A stretch of DNA of 64,000 nt from Photobacterium indicum (GTDB taxonomy: Bacteria > Pseudomonadota > Gammaproteobacteria > Enterobacterales > Vibrionaceae): the NCBI RefSeq assembly GCF_003026215.1, contig NZ_PYOC01000002.1, forward strand, positions 124,001 to 188,000, in the 5' to 3' direction. Position numbers and translations under genes: made by a program. The notes under the pieces are model-generated. The model searched no databases and was not told where the DNA came from. It worked only from the letters and a program-made list of their open reading frames with translations. Below are positions 43,696 through 53,135 of this stretch, piece by piece (the first letter of the stretch is position 1; every line of letters begins with the position of its first letter).

Positions 43696-45243
43696 TTAAG
43701 CAATAGGCTTAATTGGCTCACCATCAGCAACGTCTTCAACTGCCTTTGGTTTACCCTGAGATTTAAGTTTCTTCTCCCAGAAGTCCGCATTTTTAATACC
43801 TAACTTGACAGGGTCAAAGGTAAATTTAGTAACACCCGCTTTCTGTTGCGCTTCATAATCTTTAAGAGCCTTAAGCGCAGGTCTACCTAAGAAGAAGACA
43901 ATCAGAATACCGACAATGTTCAACCATGCCATCAAACCTACACCCACATCGCCCAAAGCCCATGCTAAGTTCGCTGTTTTCACTGTGCCATAGAAAGTTG
44001 CCACAACAAGCACACCTTTTAAGATGAACATCAAACCAGGCACTTTGAACGTACGACGAATGTATGCAACATTGGTTTCAGCAATATAGTAGTAAGCAAG
44101 AATCGTAGTGAATGCGAAGAAGAACAACGCAAAGGCGATAAATGGCTTACCAATACCTGGCATTGCACTTTCAATTGCCATCTGTGTAAAGACTGGGCCA
44201 TTCGCACCAATATTTGTCGCTAGATTCTGAACAAGGAATACACCTTCAGCACCACCGTGTACGTTATACGCACCAGTGATGATGATCATGAACGCCGTGG
44301 CTGAACAAACAAGTAATGTATCAATGTAGATAGAAAACGCTTGAACAAGACCCTGCTGGGCTGGGTGCTCAACATCTGCTGCAGCTGCTGCATGAGGACC
44401 AGTACCTTGACCCGCTTCGTTCGAGTAAACACCTCGCTTAACACCCCAACCAATCGCCGCACCAAAGCCAGCCATCGGTGTAAAGGCATCACCCACAATC
44501 ATTGCAAAAACAGTTGGTACTTGACCGATGTTTAGAAGAATGATGATGAAAGCAACAACAATGTATGCCAATGCCATAAATGGCACAACAATCTGTGTGA
44601 AGTTAGCAATACGCTTAACGCCACCAAAGATGATGAAAGAAAGAATGATAGAAATTATTGTACCTGTCACAATCTTAGCAAAGCTGATTGTTCCGATAGC
44701 CGTTTCAATCATTTCGCCAGGACCAAATGCAGCTTCTACCGCATTACCGATACTGTTTGATTGAACGCCAGGAAGTAAAATACCACATGCAAAGATGGTT
44801 GCGATGGCAAAAACCCATGCGTACCATTTTTGTCCCATTGCTTTTTCAATGTAGTAAGCTGGGCCACCACGGAACTGACCGTCTTCATCTTCTTCTTTAT
44901 AAATCTGTGCTAACGCTGATTCAGTGTATGCTGTTGCTGCACCAAGAAATGCCACAACCCACATCCAGAATACTGCACCAGGACCACCAAAACCGATAGC
45001 CGCTGCAACACCTGCTATGTTACCTGTACCTACACGCCCCGATAACGAAACTGCTAATGCTTGAAAAGAGGAAATACCTTGATCGGAACTTTTGCCAGAA
45101 AGAAGCAGTCTCCACATTTCGCGGAAGTGCCTTAACTGTACAAAGCGTGTTGCGATGGAATAGAACAAACCAGCACCCAAGCACAAATAAATGAGGATTG
45201 GGCTCCAAATAATACCGTTTAGAAAATCTACAAACTCCTGCAT
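43696..45243 (-). CDS. Sodium/alanine symporter, AGCS family
   Basis: The 515-residue inner-membrane protein has about eleven membrane segments. The family signature GRVGTGNIAGVAAAIGFGGPG is visible near residue 70 (short form GTGNIAGV), together with NEAGQGTGPHAAAA near 290. These transporters import alanine or glycine with Na+. The start is set at ATG 45243, where GGGAG precedes it; the open frame runs 42 codons further to 45369 with a Cys-rich stretch not found in this family. It is a single-gene unit. A palindrome resembling an NtrC site lies about 300 bp upstream. Confidence 0.92.
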   Translation of the reverse strand: MQEFVDFLNGIIWSPILIYLCLGAGLFYSIATRFVQLRHFREMWRLLLSGKSSDQGISSFQALAVSLSGRVGTGNIAGVAAAIGFGGPGAVFWMWVVAFLGAATAYTESALAQIYKEEDEDGQFRGGPAYYIEKAMGQKWYAWVFAIATIFACGILLPGVQSNSIGNAVEAAFGPGEMIETAIGTISFAKIVTGTIISIILSFIIFGGVKRIANFTQIVVPFMALAYIVVAFIIILLNIGQVPTVFAMIVGDAFTPMAGFGAAIGWGVKRGVYSNEAGQGTGPHAAAAADVEHPAQQGLVQAFSIYIDTLLVCSATAFMIIITGAYNVHGGAEGVFLVQNLATNIGANGPVFTQMAIESAMPGIGKPFIAFALFFFAFTTILAYYYIAETNVAYIRRTFKVPGLMFILKGVLVVATFYGTVKTANLAWALGDVGVGLMAWLNIVGILIVFFLGRPALKALKDYEAQQKAGVTKFTFDPVKLGIKNADFWEKKLKSQGKPKAVEDVADGEPIKPIA

Positions 45244-45534
45244 AAAACTCCCTGTTATATAGCTTGGTAAATAATGTTCAGCAGCATAATAAACAGATTG
45301 TAAGTGAATTGTTAAGTTTTTTATTTTGTAACACCATTCCGTGTGACAGCAAGCACAAAAAGATAACATTTACACAGAGAGCTCTACTCTATCCAATGGC
45401 TAAATATAATTATTTATTCACAGCAACACACTGATATGCAACAGGTATTCATATGCGCGTTCATCAAATTTAAATATAAACTGCCAATAACCCCCTTAAT
45501 TCGCCGCATTTAAACGCACCAACTTAAAGCAAAA

Positions 45535-45552
45535 GCGCACCATACTAGTGCG
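45535..45552 (-). promoter_or_regulatory. NtrC-site-like palindrome upstream of the symporter
   Basis: On the minus strand CGCACTAGTATGGTGCG fits the NtrC consensus TGCACTATATTGGTGCA at 13 of 17 positions. A half-site GCACCAA lies about 20 bp away at 45516. The symporter start is 290 bp downstream. I could not find a sigma-54 promoter (TGGCAC-N5-TTGC) between, so the assignment is weak. The remainder of this 541-bp gap is AT-rich without genes. Confidence 0.35.
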
Positions 45553-45715
45553 AAATATTCACTTTTTATTCAAAGAAATCAATATATACAAACGATACAC
45601 AAAATAGTAAACGGAACAAATGGTATGTTAAAAACATTTAACATAGTGGCAAGTTTCATGTCGCTGATTCAGCAGAAACAGGCTAATAACTGATTCTATA
45701 GGCCATATTTCCCCT

Positions 45716-45755
45716 AAAAAAACCACCGCCCAGTTGACTGAACGGTGGTTTTTTA
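45716..45755 (-). terminator. Terminator of the zwf-pgl-gnd operon
   Basis: AAACCACCG and CGGTGGTTT form a strong stem with A and T runs on either side; on the minus strand seven T residues follow. It lies 30 nt after the gnd stop. Confidence 0.9.
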
Positions 45756-45784
45756 TTGAATAATTAAGAACCAATTATACGAGA

Positions 45785-47233
45785 TTACACATCGTACGTG
45801 GTAGATGCTGTATCACCGCCCGTACCTGTCCAGTTCGTGTGAAAGAACTGACCACGAGGTTGGTCTAAGCGCTCATACGTATGCGCACCAAAGTAGTCTC
45901 GTTGTGCTTGAATCATATTGGCAGGTAGACGACCTGTTGTGTAACCATCAAGGAATGTTAATGCTGATGTCATTGTTGGCATAGGCAAACCCACTTCCAT
46001 TGCTTTCGCAGCCACTTTACGCCATGCTGGTAAGCCATCGACCAAGATATCTTTAAAGTATGGGTCAGTACCCAAGAACTTAATATCAGGTGTGGCTTCG
46101 TATGCATCACGAATATTGCCCAAGAAAGCACTTCGTATAATACAACCGCCACGCCACATGAGTGCTACGTTACCGTAGTTCAGTGACCAATTATTTTCTT
46201 CTGAGGCTTCACGAATCAACATAAAACCTTGTGCATAAGAAATAATTTTTGAAGCAAGCAGCGCCTGACGCAGTGCATCAACCCACTCTTTCTTATCACC
46301 ATCAACCGGTTGAATGGCTTTGCCAAATAACACTTCAGCTTCCACACGCTGATCTTTAATGGCTGACAGGCAACGTGCAAACACAGACTCAGTAATCAGC
46401 GTTAGCGGAATACCAAGGTCGAGTGCATTAATTCCCGTCCATTTACCAGTACCCTTTTGACCTGCCGTATCAAGAATTTTCTCTAGCAGCGGTTCGCCAT
46501 CTTCATCACGGTAGCCTAATATATCGGCTGTAATTTCAACTAAGTAACTATTGAGTTCAGTGTCATTCCATTCTTTAAAGATTGCTTGCATCTCATCATA
46601 AGATAGCCCTAAGCCTTCTTTCATGAAATGATATGCTTCACTGATCAGCTGCATATCACCGTATTCGATGCCGTTGTGAACCATTTTAACAAAATGACCC
46701 GATCCATCTTTACCTACCCAATCACAACACGCTTCACCTTGATCGGTTTTTGCAGAGATTGCTTGAAAAATCGGCTTCACATGTGGCCAAGCTTCAGGAG
46801 AGCCGCCCGGCATAATCGAAGGCCCAAATCGTGCACCTTCTTCACCACCCGATACACCCGTACCGACGAAGTAAATACCTTTTGCTTCTAAATCAGCAAC
46901 GCGACGGTTCGTGTCAGGGTAATTAGAATTACCACCATCAATAATGATGTCGCCCTTATCTAATAAAGGCACAAGGCTATCAATGAAATGATCAACCACA
47001 TCACCAGCACGTACCATCAGCATCACTTTACGGGGGGCTTCTAAGCTTGCTACAAGGTCTTCTAAAGACGTTGCGCCAATAATGTTCGTGTCTTTCGCAG
47101 GGCCCGCTAGAAATTCATCCACTTTAGCAACGGTTCGATTAAACGCTACGACTTTAAAACCGTGATCGTTCATGTTTAAAATCAGATTCTGACCCATTAC
47201 AGCCAAACCGATTACACCAATATCACCTTTCAT
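45785..47233 (-). CDS. gnd: 6-phosphogluconate dehydrogenase, decarboxylating
   Basis: Gnd converts 6-phosphogluconate and NADP+ to ribulose 5-phosphate, CO2 and NADPH. The 482-residue protein has the N-terminal Rossmann loop GVIGLAVMGQN, the FNRT NADP site, the catalytic GGNSNYPDT-like and SGGEEGARFGPS motifs, and the C-terminal EYGDMQLISEAY helix region. ATG 47233 follows AAGGAGAG; the frame extends 17 codons further into the end of pgl without a better start. It is the last gene of zwf-pgl-gnd, starting 12 nt after the pgl stop. Confidence 0.96.
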   Translation of the reverse strand: MKGDIGVIGLAVMGQNLILNMNDHGFKVVAFNRTVAKVDEFLAGPAKDTNIIGATSLEDLVASLEAPRKVMLMVRAGDVVDHFIDSLVPLLDKGDIIIDGGNSNYPDTNRRVADLEAKGIYFVGTGVSGGEEGARFGPSIMPGGSPEAWPHVKPIFQAISAKTDQGEACCDWVGKDGSGHFVKMVHNGIEYGDMQLISEAYHFMKEGLGLSYDEMQAIFKEWNDTELNSYLVEITADILGYRDEDGEPLLEKILDTAGQKGTGKWTGINALDLGIPLTLITESVFARCLSAIKDQRVEAEVLFGKAIQPVDGDKKEWVDALRQALLASKIISYAQGFMLIREASEENNWSLNYGNVALMWRGGCIIRSAFLGNIRDAYEATPDIKFLGTDPYFKDILVDGLPAWRKVAAKAMEVGLPMPTMTSALTFLDGYTTGRLPANMIQAQRDYFGAHTYERLDQPRGQFFHTNWTGTGGDTASTTYDV

Positions 47234-47244
47234 CCTACTCTCCT

Positions 47245-47961
47245 TTACACTAGCGCTTTGGCTGCGTCTGAATCTAAAAACCATTCTGTTTGACCGTGTA
47301 CGGCCTTAATTTTTGCTGCTGGGTATGGCAATGCTTCTGCTGGTTGATCATTAATTTCTTTGATTACATCAGCTTTACTGGCACCCAAAACTAAATACGT
47401 AATGCGATCGGCATTTTCAAGTAAACGTGCCGTTTTTGAAATACGCAACTGACCACTTTCAGGATGTGCTGCAATCACTGTCAGTGCTGGGTCATTGAAG
47501 TTCGTTTGGTTTGGGAATAATGACGCGGTATGCCCATCGGTTCCCATTCCTAGCAAAATCCAATCAAACGCAGGTAAGCCGTTTTTATGCGGAATAACGG
47601 TATCCATTTCACCGGCTAAACGCCCAGATTCTTGCTCAGGTTCATCTTCACCACGAATGCGATGAATATTAGCGTTTGGTAGTGCTATATGTTTAAACAA
47701 CAGTTCGTTTGCTTCACCAAAGTTGCTTTCGGTATCTGTCGGCTCTACACAACGCTCATCACCCCACCAAAAATGCAGGTTATTCCATACAATCTGTTCA
47801 GCGAATGGAGATTGCGCTAGTGTCTTGAATAATAACTTCGGCGTACTGCCACCAGAGAGAGAAATATGGACTGGTCGTCCTTCTTGGCTAAATGCCAACA
47901 TTGTTTCTGCTAACGACTGCACAACATGAACGGGAGTTTCAAATACGCGGTAATTCATCAT
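47245..47961 (-). CDS. pgl: 6-phosphogluconolactonase
   Basis: Pgl hydrolyses 6-phosphogluconolactone, the product of Zwf, to 6-phosphogluconate. The 238-residue protein is of the DevB/SOL family: ISLSGGSTPKLLF (phosphate binding), WWGDERCV and LLGMGTDGHTASLFP (catalytic region) are all present. Two adjacent ATG codons (47961 and 47958) can start it. The zwf stop lies only 2 nt upstream, so translation is probably coupled. Confidence 0.95.
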   Translation of the reverse strand: MMNYRVFETPVHVVQSLAETMLAFSQEGRPVHISLSGGSTPKLLFKTLAQSPFAEQIVWNNLHFWWGDERCVEPTDTESNFGEANELLFKHIALPNANIHRIRGEDEPEQESGRLAGEMDTVIPHKNGLPAFDWILLGMGTDGHTASLFPNQTNFNDPALTVIAAHPESGQLRISKTARLLENADRITYLVLGASKADVIKEINDQPAEALPYPAAKIKAVHGQTEWFLDSDAAKALV

Positions 47962-47963
47962 GG

Positions 47964-49463
47964 TTATAACTCACAGTAGTCAGTATTCGTCAGGTTCTTA
48001 CACGGAAAGCGCCAATTACGTTCGTCGCCTTGTAATAACTCATCTGCTTCTTTTGGTCCCCAAGTACCTGCCGCATAACCAAATAAATGTTCAGGGTTTT
48101 CTTTATAGTCAAGAATAGGTTGAACGAACTTCCAGCACGCTTTTACCGCATCAGTTCGGGCAAACAACGTGGCGTCACCCTTCATACAATCAAGTAATAA
48201 ACGCTCGTAAGCGGTAAGCATATTCGTTTCTTCTAAATCACCGTAATGAAAATCCATGGAAACTTCTTCAGCTTCAAAACCAGCTCCTGGCTTTTTCAAA
48301 CCGAAGCTCATTAGGATACCTTCATCGGGTTGAATACGAATGATCAGCTTATTCTCTGGTGCATTGGTTCCGAACACTGGGTGTGGTGTTTTCTTAAAGT
48401 GAATGACCACTTCCGTAACACGAGTGGGTAAACGCTTACCAGTACGAACGTAAAATGGCACGCCATTCCAACGCCAGTTCTGGATAAACATCTTCATACC
48501 GACATACGTTTCTGTTCGAGAATCATCTGCTACGCCATGTTCTTCACGATAACCAGGTAAATAATCCCCTCGTACCGTAGATTCAGTGTATTGACCTAAC
48601 ACAAGATTCTTTTCTAAATCTTTTTCTGATAAAGGCTGAAAGCTTTGCATAACCTTTACAACTTCATCACGGATAGAATCGGCATTGATTGCTGCTGGCG
48701 ACTCCATTCCAACCATAGCAAGTACTTGAAGTAAGTGATTTTGGAACATATCACGTACAGCACCTGCTCCATCGTAATAACCACCGCGCTCTTCTACACC
48801 TAAAGATTCAGCTGCCGTGATCTCAACATAATCGATGAAGTTGCGGTTCCATAGTGGTTCAAACATCCCATTGGCAAAACGAAATACAAGAAGGTTTTGC
48901 ACCGTTTCTTTGCCCAAGTAGTGGTCAATACGGTAAATTTGCTGCTCTTTGAAATGTGCGTGAATACGTTCATCAAGCTCGTTGGCTGATGCTAAATCGT
49001 AACCAAATGGCTTTTCAACAATAAGGTTTTTCCAACCTTGCATTTCATCATTTAAGCCATGTGCCCCCAAACATTCAGGAATAACACCATACAAGCTAGG
49101 TGGGGTTGCTAAGTAATAGACAGTATTACCTTGGGTATGATGCTTATCATTCAAATCACCCAAACGCTGTTTTAACAGCGCATATTCAGCCACTTCTGAC
49201 GTATTCAATGCTTGGTAATATAAATGCTCACAAAATTTAATTAGCGTTTCTTCGTTTACCTTTTCTGTTTCTGAGAGTGAAATTTTTAGTTTTTCACGAA
49301 AATCTTGGTCACTGTACGCTGTGCGACTTACGCCTAAAATTGCAAAATCTTCTGGTAATAACCCATTAGCATAGAGGTGATAAAATGCTGGAATCAATTT
49401 TCGGTGAGTCAAGTCGCCTGACGCACCAAAAATAACAATCGCGTTATTTTCTGGCTTAACCAT
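47964..49463 (-). CDS. zwf: Glucose-6-phosphate 1-dehydrogenase
   Basis: Zwf oxidises glucose 6-phosphate with NADP+, the entry to the oxidative pentose phosphate pathway. The 499-residue protein has the nucleotide loop [13 protein letters not shown] near residue 10 and the active-site motif RIDHYLGKE near 178. GGGAAA lies before the ATG. It heads the operon; I did not find a HexR-like palindrome upstream by eye. Confidence 0.96.
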   Translation of the reverse strand: MVKPENNAIVIFGASGDLTHRKLIPAFYHLYANGLLPEDFAILGVSRTAYSDQDFREKLKISLSETEKVNEETLIKFCEHLYYQALNTSEVAEYALLKQRLGDLNDKHHTQGNTVYYLATPPSLYGVIPECLGAHGLNDEMQGWKNLIVEKPFGYDLASANELDERIHAHFKEQQIYRIDHYLGKETVQNLLVFRFANGMFEPLWNRNFIDYVEITAAESLGVEERGGYYDGAGAVRDMFQNHLLQVLAMVGMESPAAINADSIRDEVVKVMQSFQPLSEKDLEKNLVLGQYTESTVRGDYLPGYREEHGVADDSRTETYVGMKMFIQNWRWNGVPFYVRTGKRLPTRVTEVVIHFKKTPHPVFGTNAPENKLIIRIQPDEGILMSFGLKKPGAGFEAEEVSMDFHYGDLEETNMLTAYERLLLDCMKGDATLFARTDAVKACWKFVQPILDYKENPEHLFGYAAGTWGPKEADELLQGDERNWRFPCKNLTNTDYCEL

Positions 49464-49756
49464 ATAATTTTCCCATTTAACACAGATCGGCGATCTGAGG
49501 TAGCAATCAGTTTTGCTGGCTGTTCATGATGTTAGCATTTATAGTTTTCAGTGATATTCGGTATTACCTATCGTATTAATAGGCAAAAGCTTAAACTGTA
49601 TGAAGCTTAGTCAAAGACTGTTACATCCACACTTTTTCAAAACCCGCCGATTAACGTCACTTCTCAGCACTGTGTTTTAGCTGTTATAAAGTAGGAAGAA
49701 ATTTATGGGTTTCGACCCAATATAGTCTGCTCATGATCAATAAATAGTGAGAATAT

Positions 49757-49837
49757 ATGCGCTCAAAACGTCTGAAAACTTGCTTGAAAGCTGTGATCCC
49801 GTTAACATTATCGCCAACTGATGGCGACGAGGCATAA
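49757..49837 (+). CDS. Possible 26-residue leader peptide
   Basis: ATG CGC TCA opens a 26-codon frame ending in TAA; GTGAG lies 5 nt before the ATG. The peptide is basic at the N-terminus (MRSKRLKTCLK) and acidic at the end (PTDGDEA). It is too short to recognise. It lies about 50 nt before a strong terminator and 150 nt before the SEC-C gene, as a leader peptide would. Confidence 0.35.
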   Translation: MRSKRLKTCLKAVIPLTLSPTDGDEA

Positions 49838-49886
49838 AACTGCTGAATTTTCAGCGTTACTCGTAATATAAACGCCCAATATTTTG

Positions 49887-49915
49887 AAAAGCCTGCTTGT
49901 TGAGCAGGCTTTTTC
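49887..49915 (+). terminator. Terminator upstream of the SEC-C gene
   Basis: AAAAGCCTGC pairs with GCAGGCTTTT around TTGTTGA and leads to TTTTTCT. No established plus-strand gene ends before it, so it belongs to a small RNA or works as an attenuator. Confidence 0.85.
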
Positions 49916-49988
49916 TATTAACACCTTACTCAAATTTCCCATCAGCTCTTAAGAGAAATGGGTAAATGTGTGTATACAGGAAGTCGTA

Positions 49989-50321
49989 ATGTCTAAATTT
50001 TTCTTTAAAGGCCGCATTGAAAAAAAACCTAAACACTCAAGCTGTGGTTACAACACTAAGCGTGAAGCTAAGCCTGGTACAGAAGAGAACCCAATTTCTG
50101 TTATCGTACAAACTGAAGCACGTAAACTAGAAGTTGAAGCAATTCTAGAAGAGAACACGTTATTCGCAACAATCGAAGTAAACGCTGACGTTGAGGAAAA
50201 CATTGTTGATTTAAACGGCTTGCTGAATAAGCCTAAAACGACAACCTTCGAAAAAACACCTAACCGTAATGACCCTTGTTCATGCGGCAGTGGTAAAAAA
50301 TTCAAGAAGTGTTGCGGTTAA
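49989..50321 (+). CDS. Small SEC-C zinc-binding motif protein
   Basis: This 110-residue protein ends in the classical SEC-C motif (NRNDPCSCGSGKKFKKCCG; Cys-x-Cys and Cys-Cys ligands), the zinc-binding motif also at the C-terminus of SecA, where it binds SecB. The N-terminal part (FFFKGRIEKKPKHSSCGY) is basic and I do not recognise a further domain. ATG 49989 follows AGGAAG. It may be an adaptor or chaperone-related protein; the family role is not established. It is probably expressed alone. Confidence 0.8.
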   Translation: MSKFFFKGRIEKKPKHSSCGYNTKREAKPGTEENPISVIVQTEARKLEVEAILEENTLFATIEVNADVEENIVDLNGLLNKPKTTTFEKTPNRNDPCSCGSGKKFKKCCG

Positions 50322-50491
50322 TATTAGAGCTGCAACTTCGCTGTTCAAAGCGTAATAAATACAAATCTATTATGTTTTTTTATCAGTATCCATATTATAC
50401 GTGCTAGGGATTCACACACTTTTCCAGTTGTAATCCCCTGATTTTTAAACACATATAATCCCGCTTCAATTTTTCAGTTAAGATGTACATT

Positions 50492-50965
50492 ATGAGCAAA
50501 AAAAGTAAAGGTTACACTTGCATAGGTCTGTTTAATCCAAAGACACCAGAAAATGTTGGCTCCGTTTTACGCGCGTCTGGCTGTTATGGTGTTAACTCTG
50601 TTTTTTATACTGGCACACGCTATGACCTTGCTAAGCAATTCTGTACCGATACGAAAAATGTCATCAATAATATTCCTCTGATTGGTGTGCAAGAGTTAAA
50701 AGACATCATTCCTGTTGGTTGTACGCCTGTTGCTGTTGATCTGATAGAAGGCGCAAAGCCACTACCAGAATATAAGCACCCTGAGCGCGCATTCTATATT
50801 TTTGGACCAGAAGACGGTACGTTAAAAAAAGAGATCACAGATTTTTGTCGCGATACGATTTATGTACCAACCAAAGGTTGCATGAATTTAGCTGCTGCAG
50901 TCAATGTTATCCTTTATGATCGCATGGCTAAAATTGAAAGAGGCGAAGAGTTTTCTAACCACTAG
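50492..50965 (+). CDS. SPOUT (TrmH-type) RNA 2'-O-methyltransferase
   Basis: The 157-residue protein is a minimal SpoU/TrmH-family methyltransferase with the trefoil-knot motifs: NPKTPENVGSVLRASGC (motif 1), FYIFGPEDGTL (motif 2) and the C-terminal VPTKGCMNLAAAVNVILYDR (motif 3, short form MNLAAAVNV). It uses S-adenosylmethionine to methylate a ribose in tRNA or rRNA; the target base cannot be told. Two in-frame ATGs (50483, 50492) are possible; the family N-terminus favours MSKKSK. Confidence 0.88.
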   Translation: MSKKSKGYTCIGLFNPKTPENVGSVLRASGCYGVNSVFYTGTRYDLAKQFCTDTKNVINNIPLIGVQELKDIIPVGCTPVAVDLIEGAKPLPEYKHPERAFYIFGPEDGTLKKEITDFCRDTIYVPTKGCMNLAAAVNVILYDRMAKIERGEEFSNH

Positions 50966-50974
50966 AAATCTAAT

Positions 50975-51026
50975 AAAAAGCCACCTTGTATCTGAATTAG
51001 CAACAAATCTTATACACGGTGGTTTT
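50975..51026. terminator. Bidirectional terminator between convergent genes
   Basis: AAAAGCCACCTTGTA and TACACGGTGGTTTT pair with one bulge and one mismatch around a 25-nt loop. It lies between the stops of the methyltransferase and of the minus-strand GGDEF gene. Confidence 0.7.
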
Positions 51027-51038
51027 GTAACATTTAGG

Positions 51039-53135
51039 CTAGTTACTATTACGGTAGGCTTGTTTATCTTTGTACATCGCTTTATCTGCTGCTTTAAACA
51101 TCTTTTCAGGGGAAATACTTTCGCTACTTAGCCAGCCTAAAGCAAAATGAATAGGCAATAACTCGCCCGTCTCTATTTGCGTAAAGGAATGACCTCGAGT
51201 ACTATCAAGACGAGCTGATAACCGGCGGCAAGCTTGCTCGCTACCTTCTTCTAACAAAATAGCGAATTCATCACCACCTAAACGGTAAACTCTATCTGTT
51301 TGACGACAAACACCTATCAATAATTCTGATACCGCTTTTAGTAATTCATCCCCCACATAATGACCGAATTCATCATTAACTTGTTTAAGCTTATTAACGT
51401 CAATAATAAATAAACCAAATTGTCGCTCGGGGTAACGCTTCAATCGCTCAGCATTGTTTTTAAAATCGTTATCAAATGCTTTTCTATTGGGTAGCTCTGT
51501 TAATGCATCGGTTACAGCAATTCGTTCAAGTTCAGCGTTCAGTATCCGCCCTTCAATTGTTGATGACAATTGACGCGCAAACAATGAAACAATTTCCAAG
51601 TCAGTTCTTGCTAACTTCTCACTTTTCATCACTAGACGCCCTAGCAATTGACCTGAAGAATCAATCAAATTGAAACAGTACAATAATTTAATATCTGGAA
51701 CAAAAAAGTACTCAGCTTTATTTTGAACTGCATCCACTTTAGCTAACACAGACTCAATAATACCGTCTGATTGCCATTGGTTATTATCGATTTTACTCAG
51801 CTTTAGTGCCCAATTAGCTTCAGGATACAGGCTTGAAACTTGGGCGAGTGCAACCGATTTAATATCTTCTTGTTGCAGCTTCGAGCTAAATGCCAATAAG
51901 GATTTCAATATTTCACGGCGCCTTTCTTCTCGCTCAAGTGATAACGTTAATTCCCCTGTTTTTTCCTCTACCTTTTTCTCTAATTTGTCATTAAAGTTGA
52001 TCAGCTGACGGTTATATTCTTCTTTCTGATTATTAGCCTGTTTCAGCTCTGTATTTTTGGATGCTAGATCTTCAAGCTGCTCTTCAATCGTGGTTGCCAT
52101 ATCATGAAACAACTCCCCGACTTGATAGAATTCAGAAAATCGTAACTTTCGCTCACGCTGGTTATAATCACCACGAGAGTACGACCTTACCATTACCATC
52201 AAAGCAGCCAGTGGGCGCGTTACCCAACGGTAGGTTATCGCTGCACCAAATATGCCGACAATAACCATACAGATACCCACAATAGAAATAATCTGAAGCG
52301 AATGGGTAAACTTATCCTCTTCCGGTTTTTTATCCATCGAGATCTTAATCTCGTATTCAAGCGGGTTCGAAATTAAATCACTGTCTATTTTAATTTTTTG
52401 GTTTAACGTTAGTATCCCGTTACTCCCCAAAGACCCATCTGATTTAATATTCAAGATTTCTTTTTCATTACGTAAAAACGTAACCTTTTCATCGCCAGTC
52501 AAATACATTCTCAACATTTTACTAATATTTTCAGTCGGAATGACTACAATTAAATACCCAACAGGTTTTCTTTTCAGCCCACTAGATAATACTGAAGAGT
52601 AAATAGGGTCAACAACAATAAGCCCATCATCAGAGGGGTTCTCTTCATCTAAAACGAGCTCTTTATCTACATAAGTAAATAGCCATTGATAGCCGTTTTC
52701 TAACAACTTTTTTTCGTACTGCTCAGCGAGATAGTGCTTTATCTTACTGAAGCTATTTTGACCTGAAATTCCGTTGTAATTCTCAACCTCTTCCCAGTCG
52801 CTATCAATCAAATAAGCAGCTTCAACTAACGGCACCTTTCTCACTAACGAATCTAATGTTTCACGTACGTGGCTAGTAAGAAAAAAGTCATCCATCGCTT
52901 GAACTAACAAGCGATCTCTAGAAAGTACATCTAAGCTGGTTGATAAAACATAAAAACGATAATTGAATTCCTGCTTTAGTGTATTGCTTAAACGCTCAAG
53001 TTTTTCTCGCTGATAATTGGTTTCAATTTCAGTCTGCTGTTTAAGTAGTAGCCCACCAACAATCACCGCAGGTATCACTGCGATAAGTATCATTAATGAT
53101 GCAAGAGAATACTTCAGGCGTAATTTCATTTTCAT
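51039..53135 (-). CDS. Membrane diguanylate cyclase: periplasmic sensor, HAMP, GGDEF
   Basis: The 698-residue protein has a membrane helix at about 9-28, a periplasmic sensor of roughly 250 residues, a second helix at about 280-303, HAMP, a coiled coil (about 355-400), a GAF-like segment and a C-terminal GGDEF domain. The active site is intact (YRLGGDEFAIL), and an RQTD inhibitory site lies five residues before it. It should make c-di-GMP, with product inhibition, favouring biofilm over motility. ATG overlaps the stop of the periplasmic binding-protein gene in ATGA. This suggests that the binding protein feeds its signal to this sensor. Confidence 0.92.
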   Translation of the reverse strand: MKMKLRLKYSLASLMILIAVIPAVIVGGLLLKQQTEIETNYQREKLERLSNTLKQEFNYRFYVLSTSLDVLSRDRLLVQAMDDFFLTSHVRETLDSLVRKVPLVEAAYLIDSDWEEVENYNGISGQNSFSKIKHYLAEQYEKKLLENGYQWLFTYVDKELVLDEENPSDDGLIVVDPIYSSVLSSGLKRKPVGYLIVVIPTENISKMLRMYLTGDEKVTFLRNEKEILNIKSDGSLGSNGILTLNQKIKIDSDLISNPLEYEIKISMDKKPEEDKFTHSLQIISIVGICMVIVGIFGAAITYRWVTRPLAALMVMVRSYSRGDYNQRERKLRFSEFYQVGELFHDMATTIEEQLEDLASKNTELKQANNQKEEYNRQLINFNDKLEKKVEEKTGELTLSLEREERRREILKSLLAFSSKLQQEDIKSVALAQVSSLYPEANWALKLSKIDNNQWQSDGIIESVLAKVDAVQNKAEYFFVPDIKLLYCFNLIDSSGQLLGRLVMKSEKLARTDLEIVSLFARQLSSTIEGRILNAELERIAVTDALTELPNRKAFDNDFKNNAERLKRYPERQFGLFIIDVNKLKQVNDEFGHYVGDELLKAVSELLIGVCRQTDRVYRLGGDEFAILLEEGSEQACRRLSARLDSTRGHSFTQIETGELLPIHFALGWLSSESISPEKMFKAADKAMYKDKQAYRNSN

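Larger units (their letters stand above)
49464..49988 (+). other. Intergenic region with a leader-like module before the SEC-C gene
   Basis: This 525-bp region holds a UUCG-capped hairpin (TGGGT-TTCG-ACCCA, 49706-49719), a 26-codon frame at 49757-49837, a GCTGAA-TT-TTCAGC palindrome at 49842-49855 and a terminator at 49887-49915. Together these look like a short transcribed unit (sRNA or leader). Nothing is evident in the first 220 bp beyond the presumed zwf promoter. Confidence 0.45.

Noticed and set aside
45243..45535. Sigma-54 promoter for the symporter
   Set aside because: No TGGCAC-N5-TTGC was found on the minus strand.
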